Program-made: the position numbers and the translations under genes
Notes under the pieces: model-generated
Seen by the model: the letters and a program-made list of their open reading frames with translations, nothing else
Databases searched by the model: none
What the model was told of the DNA's origin: nothing
Source: Coptis chinensis
Taxonomy: Eukaryota; Streptophyta; Magnoliopsida; Ranunculales; Ranunculaceae
Direction: 5' to 3'
Assembly (NCBI GenBank): GCA_015680905.1
Contig: CM027385.1
Coordinates: forward strand, 80,187,501-80,251,500
Length of the DNA stretch: 64,000 nt
In this document: one piece after another, positions 23,463 to 35,010 of the stretch
Layout: each line of letters opens with the position of its first letter
Numbering within the stretch: the first letter of the stretch is position 1

Positions 23463-25044
23463 ATGGCAGTGAAGAGCAAGGTTCTCGTAATAGGGGGAAC
23501 TGGATACATTGGTAAGAGATTTGTTAAGGCAAGTTTAGCCCAAGGTCATATAACTTATGTACTTCACCGGCCAGAAATTGGTTTCAACATAGACAAAGTT
23601 CAAATGCTCATTGATTTTAAGCAACAAGGTGCCCATTTAATAGAAGGGTCATTTTCTGATTACCAAAGCCTTGTGCATGCTGTGAAACAAGTTGATGTTG
23701 TTCTGTGCGCAATTTCTGGTACTGATAGTAATAACCTCCTCTTACAACTCAAACTTATCGACGCTATCAAAGAAGCTGGAAATATCAAGGTAAGATCGTC
23801 CTATGACTGTGCGCAAATTATTTCATTATTTTAAATTCATGCTCAACATTTTATAATTTGCACGATTTATGTGCAAGATTTTGTACAAAAAGTCATAGAA
23901 TTTGACAAAAATAAAATTTATGTACAAAATTTTTCAGCGATTCTTACCATCAGAATTCGGTATGGATCCATCAAGAATGGGACATGCACTTGAACCTGGA
24001 AGAGATGCATTTGATAAGAAGATGTTAGTGAGAAAGGCCGTTGAGGATGCTGGTATCCCTTTCACTTATGTCTCTGCTAACTGCTTTGCTGGCTACTTCG
24101 TCGGTAATCTGTCCCAACTAACGGGTTCATTTATTCCTCCAAGAGATAAAGTGTGCCTATATGGAGATGGCAGTGTGAAAGGTACTACAAATTGCAAATA
24201 ACGACTCACAATCCCACCTTCAAATATAAAAAAAAAATTAAATGACAAATTTTTTAATTTTGCTTATATTTTTGTAACTTATCATTTTCAAAAAAATTGT
24301 AGAAATCTATGTGGACGAGGAGGACGTTGCAACATATACCATTAAAACTGTAGACGATTCACGGACACGTAATAAAACTGTGTACCTAAGGCCACCAGGA
24401 AACATAATCTCACAGAAAGAATTGGTCTGCATGTGGGAGAAACTCATTGGAAAAGAATTGGAGAAGTCTAGCATTTCGCCAGAAGAATTACTCGCAACTA
24501 TGAAAGGTAAAATACTACAACCTAACCAGGCATGTGTAGATTAGAAGAAATTCTTATTGGAAGACGAGTTTATGTTACCATGGAGAAATTTCAGGATTTT
24601 AATTAGGGCCCCCCAACTAGATGAGTCAATTAGGATGTCTCCCTATTAGATGGGAAATTAGGATTCCCCCAATACACACAAAAAAAAACATGGTCAATCC
24701 AATTTGACTTTTTTTTTTTTTGGTATTGGGAGAGGGTTAATACTCGTTAACCCAAAAAAAAATCCCCTTAACTCTTCAGTTTGAGAATTGAATCTTCATG
24801 ACAAAATGATTTTTTTTTAGTAAAGTTATCTATAACATGCATTAGTTGACTCTCATTTGAAATATGCTTGAATTTTTCAGGAATGGAGGATCATGGCCAG
24901 GTAATAGCTGGTCATCTCTATCACATTTTCTTTGAAGGTTGCTTGACAAACTTTGAAATAGGAGAAGGTGGAGAAGAGGCTTCGAAGCTTTATCCGGAAG
25001 TAAAATATACTCGAATGGATGAATACCTTAAACGCTATGTATAA
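23463..25044 (+). CDS. PLR: Pinoresinol-lariciresinol reductase-like (PLR gene 1), 4 exons
   Basis: NADPH-dependent reductase of the PLR / phenylcoumaran benzylic ether reductase / isoflavone reductase group. The best reading is PLR, which converts pinoresinol to lariciresinol and on to secoisolariciresinol in lignan synthesis in the cytosol. Exons: 23463-23789, 23938-24181, 24303-24506, 24881-25044, all GT-AG, giving an open 312-aa frame, the usual PLR length. The NADPH loop GGTGYIGKR begins near residue 11, the catalytic-type Lys is K137 (FDKKM), then come FTYVSANCFAGYF and the C-terminal EASKLYPEVKYT. Compared with PLR gene 2, the segment after AISG is two residues shorter and different (TDSNN in place of VHFRSHN). 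This segment lies by the substrate pocket, so specificity may differ. A polyadenylation-like AATAAA lies at 25241. The alternative is another reductase of the same group. Confidence 0.88.
24597..24775 (+). mobile_element. MITE fragment in PLR gene 1 intron 3
   Basis: The stretch with CCAACTAGATGAGTCAATTA and a following T run matches, in order, the MITE at 25501-30199 (complement of its right end, then the CCTA-TTAGATGG-GAAATTAGG core). Ends and target duplication are not clear here, so it is probably a degraded copy. It lies wholly within intron 3 and does not touch the splice sites. Confidence 0.5.
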
Positions 25045-26264
25045 CAAAGCCCATGTATATGGCTGGAAAGTAGAACTAGAGAGAATTCCTATCACTACTT
25101 TCTTAAGGACCTATTGTGGTATGTCATGTGTAGGAGTAAGCTCGTATATGGCTTGATGCTTGTTGAACTTGTAAGTTTATTGTGTTACTCCCTTTAATGA
25201 TCTTAAACTTAGGGAGATATTGCGAGGTTTTAACTTTGGCAATAAAACAGGTGGGTCTGCTATAACCCCAGCTTATCTTTTAAAAAACAAATGGTGTATC
25301 TAATCCTTAACAGCTGAAGTTGTATATGAATGTTTTGTTTGTGCAAAATGGATTTTTGACATTTAGGCAAATTAAGACTTCTAGTGACCCAGGTTTGAGA
25401 TTGTTGCTAAGAATATATACTTAAAGTGATAATCATGTTGCAAAATTTGTTCTCTTTTATTGATTTTTGAGTGCATTTTGGCTATCAACAATTGCATTTA
25501 GGGTTAACTAGTATTACCCCTCTGTTTCGATCCCCACCTACGTGGCAAATATCTATTAGTAGGGGTCTCTATTTTATTCATTTAATCAACAAATTTAAAA
25601 GCCCAATTCCGCATATCGTGGATCAATGTGCGGGCGATTTAACTTCGTGTCTGCGTCAAAAAATTTGAACGCATGGCTTGCCACTAATAATATACGATTG
25701 ATTTATGCCCAGATTCATTTCTTATCAAAGAGATAATTATTAGTTGAGAGTTGTATTCTATCACAATTGATCAAGCTACAAGATTACTTGAGCTACAAAG
25801 ACTCTCTACTCTACCTCTATATATACCAAACTATTTTTCATAAAGAAGTACGTGGAAACTTGATCCCTAGCTAGAGAATAGATCTTGGGTACGTAGGCAG
25901 CCATTATTTTGGTTCAGTTTCATCTCCCCCAACATCAAATTCCTCTGTTTCTTAGTGCGTTCTTTACCATTGCTCTCGTTGTGTTGAAGCAGTTTATTGC
26001 CGAAACATAATTGGCACCGCCGTCTGTGGGTTTTTTGAATCCATTATCACGTAAAACAATCAAGATGGTAAGCATAAGAAGAAGACCGAACAGACAACAT
26101 ATTTCTCCTGCCAATAGGAATCGCAACCCTCGAAATTCAAGTCGGGCAAATGCAAGAACCGTTGAACAATCGAGTTACTCCTAGTGGTAGGATCAATTCT
26201 CAACATCCAACTACTGCAGCACCGCTACCGCGCAAACGGAGATACAAATGCCTCCGAAAGAAGG

Positions 26265-26690
26265 CGTTGCGGAAGAAAGTATAAGGAAAACCTTCATCCC
26301 AGACTGGACCAACCTGACAGGGAAGGCCGACCTCACAGATTTGAGGAAAATCGTCATCCTAGACGAGTCCGGCCGGTGAGGAAAAAGCGTCCGCGGAAGA
26401 AAGTATAAGGAAAACCTTCATCCTAGACTGGACCGACCTGACAGGGAAGGCCAACCTCGTAAATTTGAGAAAAATTGTCATCCCAGACAGGTCCGACCAG
26501 ACAGGGAAAGAAGGTGTCATAGAAGAAAATATAAGGAATACCAATATCCCAAACGAGACTGACCTGACAGGGAAGGCCGACCTCGTTGACCTGAGGAAAA
26601 TCGTCGTCCTAGACAGGTCTGATCCGATAAGGAAGGAAGGTGTCACAGAAGCAATTAGAGGGAAGACCACAATCCCAGGCAAACTACCGA
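26265..26690 (+). repeat. About 125-bp tandem array in the gag-like region
   Basis: Units starting near 26283, 26408 and 26533, with a partial fourth, share GACCTGACAGGGAAGGCC and a GGAAAATCGTC-CCTAGAC word. The array lies between the 5' LTR and the RT remnant of the Tat-type element. Open frames on either strand here are by-products of the repeat. Confidence 0.65.
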
Positions 26691-26839
26691 CCTAGATAGG
26701 CTGGTTACACGAAAAGAAAAAGACAATCTCCAGTTGGACCCGAAAGTGTGTACCTCCTAAAATCTCTAACTCTTGTAAGAGGTAATGGCAGGTGTCATCT
26801 TCCACATAGGCTCGGCCGGCGTCAATGCATTTAAATCTT

Positions 26840-27960
26840 CTGGGTGAAATGGATTTCACTCTTCAATACAATTTTTTCCGATCTGCTGAGAAAAATAATG
26901 GAGGCTTATATCGATGATATAGTCGTTAAATCAAAGGATACGGGTGATCATCTTTCCGATTTTAACTTGTTTTTTATAGGCTTAACAAGTATAACATGTG
27001 ACTCAATCCCGCCAAATGTTCTTTTGGGCCTCTCTTCTAGAAAATTTCTGGGATACCTCATGACTCGTAGAGGTATTGAGGCTAATCTTGATTAGATACG
27101 TGCCGTTATTGATATGTCATTACCCAAAAATAAGAAGAAAATTCAACGACTTACTGGTCGGCTTGCCGCTCTTCATAGATTTATTTCTAAATATTTCGAT
27201 CGTTGTCATCCCTTCTTCCAGACTTTAAAGAGGGCGTCAACTTGGAACATTGATTGTGAGATGACATTGCAACAACTGAAGAAATACTTGGTCAGTCCTC
27301 CTATATTGACAAGTCCTTCAACGGGTCAACCTAGTGGCATATACCTGGCAGCTACAACTCAAGCTGTTAGTGTTGTTCTTTTCATTGATGATAGAAAAAT
27401 CTATGGAAGACATTCTGCCGCCGCTAATTGGGGGCGACGAAGACCAACATGAAAACGCAATTCCTAATCCCATTGACCTATGGATTATTTACTCAGATGG
27501 CTCCCATAGTAAATCTGGGTCTGGAATTGGATGTGTTTTTGTTAAACCCGGTGGAGAAAAGATTGGGAAATCTGTGCGACTTGGCTTCGCCGCTTCAAAT
27601 AACGAAGCCAGTATGAGGTCGCCATTTGTGCCTTGAACAAATTTTGATTGATCGGGGCGAAAGCTCGAGTTATACACGGTTATCGCCTTTGTTGCAAATC
27701 GGTTTGGTGGGTCTTCACGAAAAAGAGATGAAATGCGTATGGCGGCTTATCTTAGTTTGATACATAGTCTTGCTCGACAATTTGATAGCATCTCTATCAC
27801 TCAAAGACCCCGAAATGACTTACGTCATGCAGATTCATTGGCTTATCTCTCCGCCGCCGTTAGAAGCGAAGGGTTTGACACATCACTTTTGCAGTCATCT
27901 TTTCGTCAATCTAAGTTTGAACGCTTTAACGCTCGCTTAGTTCATTACTATCATTATAAA
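26840..27960 (+). pseudogene. RT end and RNase H remnants of the Tat-type element
   Basis: The RT palm signature region YIDDIVVKSK is readable near 26911-26940, followed by the FLGYLMTRRGIEAN motif that ends the RT domain of Ty3 elements. The connection region (LTGRLAALHRFIS) and an RNase-H-type segment (IYSDGSHSKSGSGIGCVF, ASNNEA, then RPRNDLRHADSLAYLS) follow. The second set fits the extra RNase H typical of the Tat lineage. This is a broken fossil with several breaks. Confidence 0.75.
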
Positions 27961-28400
27961 AAAATCTGACGAAGTTACCACATTTAGCTTTGTCAGTCTA
28001 AGTTTGAACGCTTTTTACGCTCGCTTAGTCATTACTATCGCTACGACAAAATCTGACGAAGTTACCATATTTAGCTTTGTCAGTCTAATTTTGAACGCTT
28101 TTTACGCTCGCTTAGTCATTACTATCACTACAACAAAATCTGACGAAGTTACTACATTTAACTTCGCCAATCTAAGTCTGAACGCTTTTACGCCGCTTAG
28201 TTCGTTACTATCACTATAACAAATCTGACAAAGTTACCACGTTTAGCTTTATCAGTCTAAGTTTGAATGCTTTTATGCTCGCTTAGTCCATTACTATCAC
28301 TACGACAATATCCGACTAAGTCACCGCATTTCGTTTTGACAATCAAAGTTCTAACGTTTTTACACTCGCTTAGTCTAATTATATAAAAGCGGTTACGATG
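27911..28400 (+). repeat. About 87-bp tandem array, six copies
   Basis: The word CTAAGTTTGAACGC or a close variant recurs at 27911, 27998, 28085, 28172, 28257 and about 28343. Each is followed by GCTCGCTTAGT and TCTGACGAAGTTACC. It lies between the RNase H remnant and the 3' LTR, where Tat/Ogre-type elements are known to carry tandem repeats. A run of A at about 28606-28623 follows downstream. Confidence 0.75.
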
Positions 28401-28559
28401 CCCTTCCTTAGAAGGCGTTGCACCGTATCATGTTTGATTAATATTGGTTTGGATACAGCGCCTTCATCGTCTTCACTCTTCAGCAGCTCATGAAGAAGTC
28501 GCGCACAACACCAAAACGTATTCCTTTTACGTAAATTAGCCTACACATGTTCGAAACAG

Positions 28560-29548
28560 AGAATTCCTAATGACAAGATGCAACAGTTCAAGGCCATGCA
28601 TACAAAAAAAAAAAAAAAAAAAAACAGAAGAACAGTGGGGCTTGAGGGTCGTACCTTGGATGTTGGCATTAGAAAGGTTCATGTGCGTAATGTAACTGCC
28701 GAAGGAGTTTTCTCCTGTGTTTACCATGCTCGTGATGATGGAGACGACTCACACAATTCTCCAGACGCACCACAAGAACAAGGTTTTCCTACCATGATCG
28801 CTTGGACCTTTGGTAGTAACATTGTTGCTATAGCTGAGTATAAGGAGTATAAGTTTAACTTACCGAGAATTCAAGATGAGCTGAACGATTGCTAATTCGA
28901 TGGAAGGCCACACACGCCAGTAGTAATACGAAAAGAGACAACTTTGTGCGACGTCAAAAATTGTTTTGCTTACGTCTGTTCTGTTGGATGAGCGTACAGT
29001 GTTTTTATGGATTGGGATGTGCCACACCAGCACTTATATAGGTTTACGAGCGGGTTTTCCAGTGCTAATGGGATTCTTCTCTAACTCCAACTTCATCTCT
29101 ACTCTCAATTCTTATCTCATCCGAATACTTTGACTCCAATTCGTATTTAACTTCATTTTATTACTATTATTACTAAACTGCCCCTACGTTCAGTTTTCAA
29201 CGGTATAATCCAAATATCGATATTCCGTTGGCACGCATCGTTGAATTCAAATTTCGTTTTATTACGTGACGCGTTCGGTACAGTTTTCGCCAATTGAATT
29301 TTTTTGTAATTTTATTTCTGTGCATATTTTATTTTTTTCTGTGCATTTTCGGCCATCTTTTTTTTAACTACATTGCGTCCCGTATACGTTAGTTTGACAT
29401 TATTTCGTTTCTGATAATTTACGAATTTTTTTCGACAGTCAATTTTCCAATTATTTCTTTTCGCACGACACTTCGTTATACATTCCGCTCATTTTTCTTT
29501 CTTCTTTGCCATATGAACTTTGTTCGCATGACAAAGAAGGGGCGGCGG
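28560..29548. other. Non-coding 3' region of the Tat-type element
   Basis: It contains an A-run and an open frame of about 105 codons at 28578-28895 that I do not recognise, then AT-rich sequence up to the polypurine tract (about 29532-29548). No domain is visible, and the open frame begins across the A-run, so a gene is not claimed. Confidence 0.4.
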
Positions 29549-30904
29549 TGTTTCGACCCCCACCTACGTGGCAAACATCCATTAGTAGGGGTCTCTATTT
29601 TATTCATTTAATCAACAGGGCTAAAGTCCAATTTGCAATATCATTGATCAATGTACAGGCCCATTAACTCATGTGTCTAAGGCTGAACCTTAGCCACATG
29701 GCTTGCCACTAATGTACATTGATTTATGTCCAGATTCATTTCTTATCAAAGAGATAATTATTAGTTGAGAGTTGTATTCTATCACAATTGCTCAAGCTAC
29801 AAGATTACTTGAGCTACAAGGACTCTATACTCTACCTCTATATATACCAAACTATTTTTCATAAAAAACTACGTGGAAACTTGATCCCTAGATAATAGAT
29901 CTTGGGTACGTAGGCAGCCATTATTTTGGTTCAGTTTCATCTCCCCCAACATCAAATTCCTCCGTGTCTTAGTGCGTTCTTTACCATTGCTCTCGTTGTG
30001 TTGAAGCAGTTTATTGCCGAAACACCCTCCTAGATGGGGAAATTAGGGTCTCCCCCCAAGCAAGTTGACTTTTTTTTTTTTTTTTTGTATTTGGGGAGAA
30101 GATCCTAATTGCCTATCTAGTGGGGGAGACCCTAATTGCCTATCTAGTAGGGGGAAATCCTAATTGGCTCATCTAGTGGGGGGTAACACTAACAAACCTT
30201 TGCATTTAATCAAAAGCCATTTTCAGATCAAACGCCTAAACCTATTTTAAGACCTCGATTAACAAGTGTCAACTACCCACAAGGCTCCTAACTCCTGATA
30301 TGGTCAATGCGTGAACAAACCTTAATCTTAACCAACCAAATCTTCTCACATAGCCAAGGAAAGTTAGGTAAACCATATCCGTATTACTTAATGAATATAT
30401 ACAATGCTTCCCACACAATTCTGCCACAGTCAAGAATGTTTTTTATCGATTTAAACATGAAGTTAGTATTAACTTAAGTTTGCATTAAGTTTTTACTATC
30501 TATCTCGACACAATCAACAGTAAGATGGGGACATGGCAAGGTGATTTTGTGTGCGACTGAAAAGCGATTGGGTCAACAAAAACTATAGCTTTCCCTCCTA
30601 TTTATGGTAAGTTTCAAAAGGTAAGAACACAACCTTATCCTATTCCTTCATCCTTCTTTACCTCTTTTAGCTCGTTTTTCCTTGTTCTTCATCTTGTTCT
30701 TTTGGGTTAAGGGTGATTCCATATACGTACTGGAGTCAAGCTTAATCCTTTAAAACTCTGTGAAGTGCACCTACTCCCTACATGCGAAGCTCTAAGCTTT
30801 GACATAGTTCTCTTCTTCTAGCGAAGTTGAGGTCCACTTTCAAACTTTTAGTTTCAAATATAGCAAGAGTAGGATTAAACATGGCTTCTCTACCATGCAT
30901 TAGG

Positions 30905-33900
30905 TGTAACGCCCGTATTTAAAATACGTATTTATTTATTTATTTATTTATCTATTTAAAATTTGTTGGATTGGATTTAGGATACGTGGGCCTGAATTTT
31001 GGGCCCGAGTCTGTATTGGGCTTAGGTTTCAAACTCAAGTATATATACATATTTTTCTAGAGAATTGGGGTTTTTTAGATAAAAATAAAATAAAAATGGA
31101 TGCGGAGATAAAAGCTTGAATTGCTAGAGGGTCGGAGCGCGACGATTCGGACGATGAGGGATTCGTTGAGTTTTTAATACAGGTGAGTAGATTTTATCTC
31201 TCACTGACTACTAAAACTATGATTTTCGTCTGTTTAAAATTTACGAATTTACTATCCAAAAATATATAAGTTTTATTCATTTTTCCAGTTCATTCTGTTC
31301 GATACCGAAATATTCTGTCGGCTGTTGAAACCCAGTTATACTGATAAAATGGGTTTGACTATTAATTAATTTTAATTAGTTATCCATATATAATAAACTA
31401 TTATTTGTGTTATCGATTTTATTTGTTTTGGGTTGGAATGTTTTGTTGGTTGTTGAGTTAGAATCGGCGGTGGCTATTGATTGTGGGTGGAAGGTGGTTG
31501 TCAATTTGGTTGTGTGTTGTTGTTGGATGGAATACGGTGGTTGGGTTGTTGAAGCTTAGAAAAAGCTTGGAATAGGCGGTAATGGAGGTCGAGATATCCA
31601 TACAGTTTGAGGAAGGATTGTTGAAGTTATGAATTGAGTTTTTGGTGTTAACTAAAGTTGTAGGGGTTTTGTTTTGGGGTATTTGGTTGTTGGTTGGAGA
31701 GTGGGGGCTGTTGGGAGCTTGAAGACTCGTCAATGGCGGTCGGGGGTCGAGTTTTGGAGGTGAAAGGAATCGAGTTTTGTGGGTATGGAAGGATAGGGTT
31801 TTTCACAAGGGTCAAAACCGCTGGGGTAAAAAACGGGAAGGAGGAGAGTTGGTGGCCGGCGCGCAAGCTGGAACGTGCAGGAGAAGAAGCTGCTACTGGA
31901 GGGAGGAAGACGATTGTTAGTTTAGTTGGGCTTTGGGCCAAAAATCTAATTTTGTTTTGGGTCTAAACATGAGTTAGTTGTTGGGCCAGTTCTATTTATT
32001 AAAGTTTTGGGCCAGTTTCAATTTCTTTTAGTTCTTTGGGCCCGATTCTATTTGGTTGGTTGGGTCAGTTCTATTTTGTTTGCTTGGGCCTAAACCTTTG
32101 TTAGTTGTTAGGCCGAAATTAATCTTAAGTTTTGGACCAGTTTAATTTAAGTTTTGGACCATTTTTAGTTTTAGTTTGGGCCGGTTTCAGTTTAAATTCT
32201 TTGGGCCGAACCCATGTGTGTTTTGAGCCACTTTCTAATTTGGTTTTGGGCCGGTCCATATAACGTAAAATAGATTCAATGGGGTCTTTAAATATTTAGA
32301 TTTTTGGGCTTTGATTGTGGACTTTTGACAGTTGACCAATTTGACTTGACTTGTGATTTGGACTCGAATAATTATGCGTGATATTTGGACTTGAGTTGTT
32401 CTTTCTTCTTAAAGTCGTTTCATTTTGACATTGGTAGAATGGACATATATTTTGGTTATTTATATATCATTTATATTGTCCACAAATGGAAATAATGCGT
32501 GCCTCTGATGGTGAATTGAGTTCACATAAATATATTGAACGAATACATTACATGATTGATTACTACTATGAGTTGCTACTTAAATGAATTGTAGTATTTA
32601 TGAAGACTTGATACATTCCATACGTTGTAGTGCAATATATGATTGGCACGTGGAATAATAAGTTTTGAGATTTGATATAGAGATACTTGGATATCGTGCA
32701 ATGAATAGTATTGACACGTGATAATGTAGATTTTTATTCTAACGAGAAACGTTGAGCTTTAGTACAATTAAGTATACTGGCATGAGATAGAACAAGAATT
32801 ATTATTGAGATTTTCCAAATATGGTGGTTTAGTGCAATAATTTATTTGGCACGTGATAGAGTGAAATGGTTATGAGATACTAAGGTATGACACCTGAATA
32901 AATTACGTAACGAAAATCCTGGAACCTAGCTACCACAACTCATGTGATTTGGCCCTAGTGATGGGCGTATGTGATATGATTGGCCCTTCTGGCGTTTCAG
33001 TGAATCTGAATGGCCCTTCGAGCGTAAGTAATTTGATTGGCCCTTCTGGCGTTTCAATGAATCTGAATAGCCCTTCTGGCGTAGCCGAATAGTGGCTTGA
33101 TTATTCCGTTCGCAAAACTAGAACGAGACGCGATATTTTATGTCAAATAGTGGCAGTACTCACATAATGACTTTCGTGTGAGGGTTACTTGGTATGCGAT
33201 ATCCCGCTTAGGGTAGCTGCACATGGAGTGGTTTATTATGTGAGGGGAGGCATGTAGATGTATATGTTCGGCGTTGGGTAGCAATTGTGGTAGCCAGGGA
33301 AACTAAGTAAGACATAAATACGACGTGATTTTAGGGACACGCAAAGAAAGCCTTAAATAATATAATTATGGTAATATGTTGGTTAATGATATATCTTTAA
33401 ATATATAATTGTATATGGTTTTGAAAAGGTGGGTCAAACTAATGACTTGTGTAGAGATGACCCACTCTGTAATTGAGCATGAAATGCGGTAAGGATAAAA
33501 TATGTTTGGCTGGTTTTTAGTTTAGTTAGAAGCTAAGGCGCCTCGGTGGAGGAACTAAATGCCTTTGTATTATTGTTGGGAAGCTAAGGCGCCTCAATGG
33601 AGGAACTACATGCCTTATTTAATATGCATATGGTTTGTTGTGTGGTTGGTGGGAAGTTAAGGTGCCTCAGTGGAGGAACTACCTGCCTTAATTATTGTAA
33701 TTAAGAATGTTGTATTATTCGTTGGATGTTAAAGCGCCTCGGTGGAGGAACTAACTGCCTTATTTATTGGGTATATATATGTATTAGTATGATTTATATT
33801 TTAGGGCTACTCACACCAGCATTGTTTATAATGCTGACCCGATTTGCATGTTTGCTAATCGGGTGTGTTCATTAAATGAACATAGTTGATAAGTCTTGAC

Positions 33901-34261
33901 AGGTTTAGTGTTGAAGAAGGTTGGTTGCTGCTTGTGGTTTGCGTTAGCTTCGCATTTCAGGATAGGTTTTGTTTTCCCTTGAGGTGAAATAGCTTTTCCG
34001 TTTAGACAATGTTTTTTGTATTTTCATTTGTAATTTTAATTAAAGAGTTATTGAAATGGAGATTTGTAACCTAATCTTATTTGTGAATTTTTGGTAATGA
34101 AGAGGACTTTTGTTATCTTAAATTTTTATTGGTTTTTAATTATCCGCGTATTTAAACTGATTATGGGTTTTTGGGAGTTGAGAGTGCATCACACCTCGAA
34201 AATCGAAGAGTCGGGAACAAATATTGTTTTTCCGAATTCTGTCGAAATTCGGGGTGTGACA
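30905..34261 (+). mobile_element. Long solo LTR, copy 4 (3357 bp, TSD TTAGG)
   Basis: It begins TGTAACGCCC at 30905 and ends GGGGTGTGACA at 34261. The flanking duplication TTAGG is perfect (30900-30904, 34262-34266). It is the inverse orientation of copies 1-3. A TATATATA box at 31040-31047 and a conserved leader (from ATG near 31097 to CAGGTGAGTAG near 31190) fix the likely direction of transcription. Four GCGCCTC-GGAGGAACTA units lie at about 33535-33760. There is no coding content. It interrupts the LINE ORF1 eight codons after its start. Confidence 0.87.
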
Positions 34262-35010
34262 TTAGGATTAGAAGGTGGCACCACAACTCAAGATATGACT
34301 TGGATTTCTCTGTTCTCAAACCCAACCACAAACTTTTCCAGTGGTCAACTGGACTGGATTGAAACAAACATGGAACTAGATGTGAATATGTGATTGATGT
34401 TCCGGAAGACATCCTTGAAGAAGGTTGTGAAAAGTGGAGAGAGTAGTTATTGGGTTTCTTTGTGGACAAACATCTACCTTTTCCAGTGGTTAAAAAGGTC
34501 CTAGAGAGAACTTGGAAAACTAAAGCACATTATGACATTGCTACAGATCATGAGCTGTTCTATTTCAAGTTTTATGATGATGAGGATAGGCAAATGGTAC
34601 TAGAAAAAGGGCCTCTGTTTATTGCAGGAAGAGTTTTCATGGTTCGACCATGGACAAAAGACTTGGAAACACAAAGAAAAAGTATGACTACACTTTCTAT
34701 CTGGGTAAAGTTATGGAATGTTCCAAAACAACTATGGACCAAAGTAGGCATGAGTTTTGTTGGAAGTAGAATAGGGAAACCTCATTGTTGGGATGAGGCG
34801 AGTAAAAAAAACTTAAGACTAGATTATGCAAAGATCTGTGTTGAAGTACCTGTAGGTACTAAATATTCGGATACAATTAGATTGAGAATGGGAAAAGGAG
34901 TAGTTGTTGAAGTTATTGTTTAGTACATGTGGCATCCAGCTATATGCAGGATCTGCAACAAGCTAGAACACAAGGAACTAAAATATACGTCCAAACAAAG
35001 AGATTAATGT
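34262..35010 (+). pseudogene. LINE ORF1 (DUF4283-like) remnant
   Basis: The stretch 34450-34923 encodes the DUF4283-like fold common to plant L1 ORF1 proteins (YFKFYDDEDRQMVLEKGP, MVRPWTKDLE, LSIWVKLWNVPKQLW). A degenerate CCHC zinc knuckle (ICRICNKLEHKEL) follows near 34945-34985. In-frame stops break it. ORF1 proteins bind the element's RNA. The region from about 35010 to 35790 looks like the low-complexity tail of ORF1 and is not in one frame. Confidence 0.7.

Larger units (their letters stand above)
25523..30024 (+). mobile_element. Ty3/gypsy (Tat-type) LTR retrotransposon, degenerate, with both LTRs
   Basis: LTRs at 25523-26007 and 29549-30024 are near-identical, open TGTTTCG and close CGAAACA. 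The element is flanked by a perfect 5-bp duplication CCCTC (25518-25522, 30025-30029). A primer-site-like ATTGGCACCG follows the 5' LTR, and a purine tract AAAGAAGGGGCGGCGG precedes the 3' LTR. Inside are a repeat-rich gag-like region, an RT end and RNase H remnants. Protease and integrase are not recognised and the interior is far shorter than a complete element, so it is clearly broken in many places. The close LTR match points to a moderately recent insertion. Confidence 0.85.
25501..30199. mobile_element. Mutator-like MITE (about 200 bp own sequence) holding a nested LTR element
   Basis: Left end GGGTTAACTAGTATTACCCT (25501) and right end, read as complement, AGGTTTGTTAGTGTTACCCC (30199) form imperfect terminal inverted repeats. 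They are flanked by an exact 9-bp duplication TTGCATTTA (25492-25500 and 30200-30208). A 9-bp duplication and long inverted repeats fit a Mutator-derived MITE. Its own sequence is only 25501-25522 plus about 30030-30199; the rest is the LTR element inserted into it. It has no coding capacity. Confidence 0.7.

Noticed and set aside
26359-26682. Open frame opposite the 125-bp array
   Set aside because: Its repeated protein pattern follows from the DNA repeat and has no domain.
27911-28400. CRISPR-like array
   Set aside because: Units are head to tail without unique spacers, inside a plant LTR element.
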